From: UBA1424 sp041669225
GTDB taxonomy: Bacteria; Bacillota_I; Bacilli_A; RFN20; CAG-826
Reading direction: 5' to 3'
DNA length: 12,409 nt
Assembly (NCBI GenBank): GCA_041669225.1
Contig: JBAYBO010000030.1
Span: forward strand, 1-12,409
Every line of letters begins with the position of its first letter. The stretch's first letter is position 1. This document shows, piece by piece, positions 7,751 through 12,409 of the stretch. Made by a program: the position numbers and the translations under genes. The notes under the pieces were generated by a model, which ran no database searches, was not told the origin of the DNA, and saw only the letters and a program-made list of their open reading frames with translations.

Positions 7751-7778
7751 CATCACTATTTGCAAATATAAAATTTAT

Positions 7779-7792
7779 CGTAAACGCTTACA
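7779..7792. promoter_or_regulatory. cre-like operator (CcpA/LacI family) upstream of gap
   Basis: On the minus strand this reads TGTAAGCGTTTACG, matching the Bacillus cre consensus TGNAARCGNWWWCA at every position but the last. It contains the central CG-containing pseudopalindrome typical of LacI-family operators. It lies just upstream of the gap promoter, where CcpA sites can activate or repress. Site quality is seen directly; which regulator binds is inference. Confidence 0.6.
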
Positions 7793-7806
7793 AAGCAATT
7801 TTGCTT
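7793..7806. repeat. Palindrome at the gap promoter -35 region
   Basis: AAGCAA-TT-TTGCTT is a 6-bp perfect inverted repeat immediately following the cre-like site and reaching the putative -35 region of the gap promoter. The loop is too short for an RNA hairpin of this stem, so if functional it is more likely a protein-binding site, perhaps for the adjacent XRE regulator. Confidence 0.35.
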
Positions 7807-7833
7807 AAATAAACGCCTAAATTCCTATATAAT
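7805..7833 (+). promoter_or_regulatory. Putative gap promoter
   Basis: A consensus -10 TATAAT is at 7828-7833. Seventeen nt upstream is TTAAAT (7805-7810), a weak -35. A better-looking TTGCTT at 7801 would need a 21-nt spacer. The predicted start near 7840 leaves a short leader containing the strong Shine-Dalgarno GGAGG (7851-7855), 8 nt before the gap ATG. Confidence 0.55.
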
Positions 7834-7863
7834 AAACGCGGTAGAAAAAAGGAGGACATATAT

Positions 7864-8901
7864 ATGTCAATCAAAATCGCTATTAATGGATTCGGAAGAA
7901 TCGGCCGTCTCGCTTTTAGAAGGGCTTATGAGACCGGCGAATTCGAAGTTGTCGCCATCAATGACTTGGCGGATGCGGCTTCACTAGCTTATCTTCTAAA
8001 ATACGATACCGCTCACAAACGTTTTGGCATCGGTGACATCTTTGTCGATGTCGAAAAAAATGCAATTGTTTATAAAGGCAAGGCTATCCCCGTTATCGGT
8101 CAGCCAGATCCTAAACTAATCAAATGGTCGGATTATGGCGTGGAACTAGTTCTTGAGTGCACGGGACGTTTTAAAGGTAAAACCGATGCCTCGGTTCATA
8201 TTACGACAGGTGGTGCGAAAGGTGTTGTTATCTCCGCTCCCGCCGATAAAGAAACGCCAACCTTTGTTTATGGCGTTAACGAAAACAAATTAACCAAAGA
8301 GATGGACGTTATCTCCGGTGCCTCATGCACAACCAACTGTTTGGCTCCGGTGTGTAAAGTTCTCGTTGATAAATTCGGCATTAAGGGTGGCTACATGACT
8401 ACCGTTCATGCTTACACCAACGATCAAACGACACTTGATCTAGTTAAAAAAGGCAATAGTCGCCGTGGTCGTGCCGCTGCCGCCAATATCGTCCCGACGA
8501 CAACTGGTGCCGCCAAAGCTATCAACCTTGTTATTCCCGAACTCAAAGGTCGCCTACAAGGCGGAGCTCTTCGTGTTCCGGTTATCGATGGTTCATTAGT
8601 TGATTTATCATTGTCGCTTGGAAGAGACGTCACCGTCGAAGAAATCAATGCGGCGATGGAAGAAGCTTCAAAAACTTATTTAAAAGATGTGCTTGCTTAT
8701 AACGAAGATGAAATCGTTTCCAGCGATATCATCGGTGCGACAGCCGGCTCCATCTTTGATGCCACGCAAACCGCAGTCTTCTCAAATCCTGAAGGTCAGC
8801 AATTTGTTAAAGTTGTTGCCTGGTATGACAATGAATACAGTTATACTTGCCAATACTTACGTCTTGCCAAGGAAATGGCAAAGGTCTTAGGTTTAAAATA
8901 A
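7864..8901 (+). CDS. gap: Glyceraldehyde-3-phosphate dehydrogenase (NAD-type)
   Basis: Oxidises and phosphorylates glyceraldehyde-3-phosphate to 1,3-bisphosphoglycerate in glycolysis. Seen: NAD-binding GFGRIGR (9-15), D34 in INDLAD (the acidic residue that favours NAD over NADP), catalytic SCTTNC with C155, H182 in TVHAYTNDQ as the base, phosphate-site TTTGAAKA (212-219) and the C-terminal WYDNEYSY. Length 345 is slightly above the usual 330-340. ATG 7864 has a strong GGAGG. It is the first gene of gap-pgk-tpiA and lies behind a cre-like operator, so sugar-dependent control is likely. A hairpin with a U tract follows before pgk. All catalytic residues are present. Confidence 0.98.
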   Translation: MSIKIAINGFGRIGRLAFRRAYETGEFEVVAINDLADAASLAYLLKYDTAHKRFGIGDIFVDVEKNAIVYKGKAIPVIGQPDPKLIKWSDYGVELVLECTGRFKGKTDASVHITTGGAKGVVISAPADKETPTFVYGVNENKLTKEMDVISGASCTTNCLAPVCKVLVDKFGIKGGYMTTVHAYTNDQTTLDLVKKGNSRRGRAAAANIVPTTTGAAKAINLVIPELKGRLQGGALRVPVIDGSLVDLSLSLGRDVTVEEINAAMEEASKTYLKDVLAYNEDEIVSSDIIGATAGSIFDATQTAVFSNPEGQQFVKVVAWYDNEYSYTCQYLRLAKEMAKVLGLK

Positions 8902-8910
8902 GTTAGTTAT

Positions 8911-8947
8911 AAAGGGTGCTTTATCAAAGGCACCTTTTTGCTTTTTT
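8911..8947 (+). terminator. Hairpin with U tract between gap and pgk
   Basis: AAAGGGTGC pairs with GCACCTTTTT (GGTGC/GCACC core, flanking A-T pairs, one G-U) and an inner TTT/AAA extension, followed by two T runs. It looks like an intrinsic terminator, but only 16 nt separate it from the pgk start and no promoter is visible there. Partial termination or a 3' stabiliser giving more gap than pgk transcript is likely. Confidence 0.65.
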
Positions 8948-8963
8948 ATAAGGAGGCATTATT

Positions 8964-10178
8964 ATGCTTACAATTGATCAATTAAGTGATCTTAAAGGCA
9001 AACGCGTTTTAGTCCGTGTCGATTTTAACGTTCCCCTTAAAGACGGACAAATTCGCGATGATAATCGCATTGTTCAAGCCGCTCCGACGATTAAAATGCT
9101 CATTTCTCATGGCGCGAAAGTTATTTTGCTTTCACACCTTGGTAAGATTAAACACAAGGAAGCCCCCGAAGTCGTTGAATCCCAGAAAAAGAAAAATAGT
9201 TTGAGACCCGTAGCTGCTCGCTTAAGCGAGATTTTAAGAGCTCCCGTTTCATTTTGCCCAGAAACAACTGGCGAAAAAGCCAGATTTTTCATGGGTGTTG
9301 TCGAACCGGGTGAAGTCGTTTTAATGGAAAATACCCGCTACGAAAAGGGTGAAGAAAAAAATGATCCCGAACTCGCAAAGCAGTGGGCGGAAAACGTTGA
9401 CATCTTTGTAATGGATGCTTTTGGAAGCGCTCATCGCGCTCACGCTTCGACGTATGGGATACCGGAAATTCTTAAAGCTCAAGGAAAACCTGTAGCCGTC
9501 GGCTATTTAGTCGAAAAGGAAATTCGCAATTTAACTCGTTGCGTTGACGTTAAAGAAAGTGACCGTCCTTACATCGCTATTCTCGGCGGTTTCAAAGTTT
9601 CAGATAAAATTAAAGTTATCGATTCACTCCTTAAGAAGTGTGACAAGATTTTGATTGGTGGAGCAATGGCTTATACGTTCGCCAAAGCGCTCGGTCGCAC
9701 AATTGGCTTATCGCCTTGTGAAGATAATCAACTTGAATATGCCAAAAAGTGCTATGAAGAGGCCAATGGACGTATTCTTCTCCCGCTAGACTCCATCGCC
9801 ACCGATGCTTTTGAAGGCTGGACACAAAAAGTTGTGACCGAAGATGCAAATATTCCCGACAATTTTGAGGGAATGGACATCGGTCCGAAAACCGCGGCTT
9901 TATATCAACAAGAAATTAGCAAAGCTAAAATGGTGTTTTGGAATGGTCCGATGGGTGTGTTTGAACAAAAAGACTTCGCTGGTGGAACAATTGCGGTATG
10001 CCAAGCAATTGCAAAATTACGAAATGCTTTCACCGTTTGTGGCGGTGGCGATTCAGCCGCGGCCGTAAAAGAATTTGGATTCTCGGAGGCCTTCTCCCAC
10101 GTTTCGACCGGTGGTGGCGCGTCTTTGGAAATGATTGAAAATGACGGACACTTGCCCGGCATTGATGTCTTGAAATAG
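8964..10178 (+). CDS. pgk: Phosphoglycerate kinase
   Basis: Transfers phosphate from 1,3-bisphosphoglycerate to ADP, making ATP in glycolysis. Seen: RVDFNVPL (18-25), DDNRI (32-36), LLSHLGK (55-61), MDAFGSAHRAHAS (150-162), the hinge/catalytic segment with K211 in GGFKVSDKI (208-216), NGPMGVFE (327-334) for nucleotide binding, and glycine-rich GGGDSAAAV (360-368) and STGGGASLE (381-389). Length 404 is typical. GGAGG sits 8 nt before ATG 8964. Two oddities: F210 stands where most homologues have Ala or Ser before the catalytic-site lysine, and a lysine-rich stretch at 61-78 follows SHLG. It lies after the gap hairpin and 8 nt before tpiA. Confidence 0.97.
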   Translation: MLTIDQLSDLKGKRVLVRVDFNVPLKDGQIRDDNRIVQAAPTIKMLISHGAKVILLSHLGKIKHKEAPEVVESQKKKNSLRPVAARLSEILRAPVSFCPETTGEKARFFMGVVEPGEVVLMENTRYEKGEEKNDPELAKQWAENVDIFVMDAFGSAHRAHASTYGIPEILKAQGKPVAVGYLVEKEIRNLTRCVDVKESDRPYIAILGGFKVSDKIKVIDSLLKKCDKILIGGAMAYTFAKALGRTIGLSPCEDNQLEYAKKCYEEANGRILLPLDSIATDAFEGWTQKVVTEDANIPDNFEGMDIGPKTAALYQQEISKAKMVFWNGPMGVFEQKDFAGGTIAVCQAIAKLRNAFTVCGGGDSAAAVKEFGFSEAFSHVSTGGGASLEMIENDGHLPGIDVLK

Positions 10179-10186
10179 GTAACATC

Positions 10187-10939
10187 ATGAGAAAAAAATT
10201 ACTGCTTGGCAATTGGAAAATGAATAAGACGCGTGAAGAAACGAAGGTTTTCGCCTTAGGCTCATTGGCTTTATCAGCTCTTGCTGAACTCCATGGTATT
10301 GATATTGGCGTCTCACCTGCGTATTTATCCCTACCAGTTGTTAAAAAATATAATCCGAATTTACTTGTCGCCGCTCAAAATGTTCACTATCAGCCATCGG
10401 GAGCTTATACCGGTGAAGTCTCAATTACCATGCTTAAGGAAATTAATATTACTTGGGCGATTATTGGACACTCTGAACGTCGTAGTTACGATAATGAGAC
10501 GAGCGAGAAATGTAATCTAAAAATGAAGGCTTTGCTCGCTAATGAAATGACACCAGTCTATTGCGTTGGTGAGACCCTTGCTCAATTTGAAAAAAACGAT
10601 ACAAAAAAAGTGATAAAAGAGCAAATTGAAGCTGGTTTTATTGAAATTTCGCCAGAAGATGCTGCTAAAGTCATCGTGGCTTATGAGCCCGTGTGGTCGA
10701 TTGGAACAGGCAAAAATGCCTCATCTGAAATAGCTCAGGATGTTTGCTCTTACATCCGCGGATTGCTCCGTGAACAATATGGTGAGGTTGCTGAAGAAAT
10801 GCGTATTTTGTATGGTGGATCGGTCAAACCAGACAATATTAAAACTTATCTTTCGACAGCGGATATTGATGGCGCATTAGTCGGCGGAGCATCGCTTAGC
10901 ATCGAATCATTTAAAGAACTGATTAACAATATGATTTAG
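10187..10939 (+). CDS. tpiA: Triosephosphate isomerase
   Basis: Interconverts dihydroxyacetone phosphate and glyceraldehyde-3-phosphate. The TIM barrel residues are complete: N9 and K11 in GNWKMNK, electrophile H95 in GHSERRS (94-100), catalytic base E167 in AYEPVWSIGTG (165-175, including flexible loop 6), YGGSVKP (209-215) and GALVGGASL (229-237). Length 250 is standard. ATG 10187 has AGGTAAC upstream and follows the pgk TAG stop by 8 nt, so the two are co-translated from one transcript. Its own TAG stop is embedded in the Shine-Dalgarno of the next gene. In Bacillus pgm and eno follow tpiA; here they do not. Confidence 0.97.
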   Translation: MRKKLLLGNWKMNKTREETKVFALGSLALSALAELHGIDIGVSPAYLSLPVVKKYNPNLLVAAQNVHYQPSGAYTGEVSITMLKEINITWAIIGHSERRSYDNETSEKCNLKMKALLANEMTPVYCVGETLAQFEKNDTKKVIKEQIEAGFIEISPEDAAKVIVAYEPVWSIGTGKNASSEIAQDVCSYIRGLLREQYGEVAEEMRILYGGSVKPDNIKTYLSTADIDGALVGGASLSIESFKELINNMI

Positions 10940-10951
10940 GAGGTTATTACA

Positions 10952-11653
10952 TTGAACAATTATCGGACATATGAACAAGAAACAAGAGTGACGGAAGGCA
11001 GCCGTTTTATCGGTGTTGTCTTTGGCTATGCTGCTCTTGGCTTTTTAGTCACGGCTGCAATTGCTGTTTTAACTGGCTATTTATTTACGAGCGTAATTCC
11101 GATTGATGTCGCGAGCGACACTTATTTAGCTCTAATTATTGGGGCGTCGATTTTACAACTCGTTCTCATCTTTTGGATTGTCTTTGGCGTCTTCCGCCGA
11201 GGCGGAAACATGATTATTCCTTTCGCATTATATACTATCGCGATGGGTATTCTACTTTCAGCTTTGACACTGACGATGGATTGGTATCTTATCGGTATGA
11301 CTTTTGGTCTGACTTGCCTTGTGTTTGGTATGATGGCCGCGGTCGGATACTTTTCAAAAGTAAATCTTTCGGGTTTATTAATTGTTGGCATGGGCCTTTT
11401 AATCGGATCAATTTTCTTATCGTTAATTAACTGGTTTATTGGTAGTGATTCGCTTACTTGGATTGTGACATTCGCCTCCTTTGGAGCAATTATGCTCATT
11501 ACTGCTTTTGATGTTTGGCGGATTAAAAAAATTAGTGAATCCGGTGCCGTGACGAAGAATATCGCTTTGTATTGTGCTTTCAGCATTTATATCGATTTCA
11601 TCTATATGTTTATGCGGATCGCTTTTATTCTCTCGCGCGTAATAAGAAGATAG
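10952..11653 (+). CDS. Bax inhibitor-1 (BI-1/YccA/YetJ) family membrane protein
   Basis: A 233-residue integral membrane protein with about seven hydrophobic segments (around 22-47, 55-80, 87-108, 110-133, 138-160, 166-186, 200-225). The C-terminal third carries the family pattern: AFDVWRIKKI (about 181-190) and a final helix with YIDFIYMFMRI. Both aspartates expected in the family's pH/calcium-sensing di-aspartyl pair seem present. B. subtilis YetJ in this family is a pH-sensitive calcium leak channel; E. coli YccA is a regulator of FtsH. The start is TTG 10952, chosen because a strong AGGAGGT lies 7 nt upstream and overlaps the tpiA stop, and residues after it fit the family. Translation coupled to tpiA seems likely. 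Family firm; function here unproven. Confidence 0.88.
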   Translation: MNNYRTYEQETRVTEGSRFIGVVFGYAALGFLVTAAIAVLTGYLFTSVIPIDVASDTYLALIIGASILQLVLIFWIVFGVFRRGGNMIIPFALYTIAMGILLSALTLTMDWYLIGMTFGLTCLVFGMMAAVGYFSKVNLSGLLIVGMGLLIGSIFLSLINWFIGSDSLTWIVTFASFGAIMLITAFDVWRIKKISESGAVTKNIALYCAFSIYIDFIYMFMRIAFILSRVIRR

Positions 11654-11677
11654 GTTATTCGAGATAGTAATTTTTTG

Positions 11678-11706
11678 TTTAATCACGAACTAAAACAAGT
11701 TAAAAT
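11678..11706 (+). promoter_or_regulatory. Possible dfx promoter
   Basis: TAAAAT (11701-11706) is a plausible -10 with TTTAAT (11678-11683) 17 nt upstream, in the 81-nt gap before dfx. TTGTTT at 11675 is a better -35 but needs a 20-nt spacer. No terminator is seen after the preceding gene, so dfx could also be read from the glycolytic transcript. Confidence 0.35.
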
Positions 11707-11734
11707 AGAAGTTAGAAAAAGAGAGGTAACAAAA

Positions 11735-12115
11735 ATGTCAAAATTCTTTATGTGCACCATTTGTGGTAATTTCGTTGAGTCAATCGTCGATAGTGGCGTG
11801 CCGATGATTTGTTGCGGACAAGAAATGGAAGAAGTTGAGGCTGACACTCAAGAAAATGTCGCCCTTGAAAAACATATTCCAGAAGTCAAAGTCGATGGCT
11901 CTAAAGTCGTCGTCAAAGTTGGCTCTGTCACTCATCCGATGGTCCCTGAACATTTCATTCAATGGATTCATCTCGAGACGAACCTTGGCATTCGTCGCAC
12001 GAAATTAGACCCTGGTCAGGAACCAGTCGCAAGCTTTTGTTTGGTGGAAGGCGAAGTCGCCGTAGCTGCCTACGAATATTGCAATCTTCACGGTCTTTGG
12101 AAAAAGACCATCTAA
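11735..12115 (+). CDS. dfx: Desulfoferrodoxin (two-iron superoxide reductase)
   Basis: Reduces superoxide to hydrogen peroxide without making oxygen, usually with rubredoxin as electron donor; typical of anaerobes. Both iron sites are complete. Center I (desulforedoxin-like) has C7-X2-C10 and the C26-C27 pair. Center II has E45-K46-H47 (E and K being the residues near the sixth iron position), H67 in THPM, H73 in EHFI, and C116 with H119 in CNLHGLW. Length 126 matches the family. ATG 11735 is chosen because GAGAGGT lies 7 nt upstream and homology begins there (MSKFFMCTICG); an in-frame TTG at 11675 lacks a site and adds residues unlike the family. It lies alone after the BI-1 gene and ends at a strong hairpin. 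No rubredoxin gene is in view. Confidence 0.96.
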   Translation: MSKFFMCTICGNFVESIVDSGVPMICCGQEMEEVEADTQENVALEKHIPEVKVDGSKVVVKVGSVTHPMVPEHFIQWIHLETNLGIRRTKLDPGQEPVASFCLVEGEVAVAAYEYCNLHGLWKKTI

Positions 12116-12131
12116 AAAGACTTGATTATTT

Positions 12132-12165
12132 AAAAGAGACTGGCATCGATTGTCAGTCTTTTTCT
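12132..12165 (+). terminator. Intrinsic terminator after dfx
   Basis: AAAAGAGACTGGCA pairs with TGTCAGTCTTTTTC around a short loop (TCGAT), with two G-U wobbles, and the 3' arm runs into a U-rich stretch. It lies just after the dfx stop and closes the transcript before the rRNA promoter region. Confidence 0.8.
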
Positions 12166-12269
12166 TAAGAAAAGGTGGACAAAATATTTTTTCTTTATTC
12201 ATAATAAGCTGATTATGTCTTAAGAAATTGACTTCACTAAGAAATAATCAAAAAAATGAGTATTTGTTC

Positions 12270-12299
12270 TTGACACTTTGTAAGTATGAATGATACTCT
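12270..12299 (+). promoter_or_regulatory. rRNA operon promoter
   Basis: A consensus -35 TTGACA (12270-12275) is followed 18 nt later by TACTCT (12294-12299) with an extended TGA just before it (12291-12293). AT-rich DNA with A runs upstream (12241-12258) could act as an UP element. The placement before the 16S leader supports an rRNA promoter. The -10 itself is only a moderate match. Confidence 0.65.
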
Positions 12300-12409
12300 A
12301 TCTAAGCATGCGATTTGACCCGAGAGGGCCTATACTAGCGTATAGTATGCAGCTGATCTTTGAAAACTGAACAGATGTACAAACAACATTAACGTCAATT
12401 TTAATAATA
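12300..12409 (+). ncRNA. 16S rRNA leader with boxA-like element (partial; 16S begins beyond window)
   Basis: TCTTTGAAAACTGAACA (12357-12373) is the conserved Firmicutes pre-16S leader sequence containing the boxA antitermination signal, bound by NusB/NusE in transcribing complexes. It is followed by AACGTCAATTTT, also typical of these leaders. The 16S gene start (AGAGTTTGATC) is not reached. Upstream in the leader lie two overlapping 6-bp inverted repeats (12330-12348). No protein gene is seen from 12116 to the end. Confidence 0.75.

Noticed and set aside
11122..11586. A 154-residue open frame on the minus strand
   Set aside because: It lies entirely antisense to the BI-1 family gene, has no ribosome-binding site that I can see, and the + strand product has clear family features.
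11675..11698. TTGTTT...AAACAA inverted repeat upstream of dfx as an oxidative-stress operator
   Set aside because: Arms are only 6 bp, separated by 12 nt and AT-rich, and do not match a PerR or Fur box.
12163..12227. Direct repeat TCTTAAGAAA at 12163-12172 and 12218-12227
   Set aside because: Two copies of a 10-mer that is largely self-complementary and AT-rich; the first partly belongs to the dfx terminator, and chance is a sufficient explanation.
12315..12346. Second rRNA promoter TTGACC with TATACT or TATAGT
   Set aside because: The spacers would be 10 or 20 nt, outside the usual 16-18, so it was not listed as a promoter.
1..12409. Mycoplasma-type genetic code (UGA = Trp)
   Set aside because: ppaX and rapZ end in TGA at the expected protein ends, and tryptophans in conserved motifs use TGG.

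Overview
The window is a stretch of ordinary bacterial chromosome from a low-to-moderate GC Gram-positive lineage (Bacillota in the broad sense, possibly a deep-branching or Mollicutes-related anaerobe). Three things point there. The gene order uvrA-lgt-ppaX-trxB-rapZ-whiA followed by gap-pgk-tpiA resembles the Bacillus/Listeria layout. Shine-Dalgarno sites are AGGAGG-like and promoters are sigma-A-like. The end of the window carries a Firmicutes-type 16S rRNA leader. TGA is used as a stop (ppaX, rapZ), so this is not a UGA=Trp mollicute. A complete two-iron superoxide reductase suggests an anaerobic or microaerophilic lifestyle. All genes are on the + strand.

Region 1 (1-5576) is an apparent operon: uvrA (5' end cut by the window edge), lgt with a long extra membrane domain, a PpaX-like HAD phosphatase, and a thioredoxin reductase whose FAD site and redox cysteines are intact but whose NADPH-binding motifs are degraded. 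hprK, which often lies between uvrA and lgt in Firmicutes, is absent here. Region 2 (5577-7750) begins with an extended -10 promoter and holds rapZ, whiA and a small XRE regulator as an overlapping cluster; yvcK, usually between rapZ and whiA, is absent.

Region 3 (7751-10939) is a glycolytic operon. Its promoter region carries a near-consensus cre-like operator and a second palindrome, followed by gap, a hairpin with a U-rich tract, pgk and tpiA. pgm and eno, which follow tpiA in Bacillus, do not follow here. Region 4 (10940-12115) has a Bax-inhibitor-1 family membrane protein, tightly coupled to tpiA and using a TTG start, then desulfoferrodoxin (superoxide reductase). Region 5 (12116-12409) has no gene. 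It holds a terminator for dfx, a sigma-A-like rRNA promoter, two mutually exclusive small hairpins and the boxA-like 16S leader; the 16S gene would begin just beyond the window.

I found no mobile element, CRISPR array, tRNA or clear novel system. The most interesting points are departures from family or locus norms: the TrxB NADPH site, the Lgt extension, the absent hprK and yvcK, and the operator-like palindromes at the rapZ and gap promoters.
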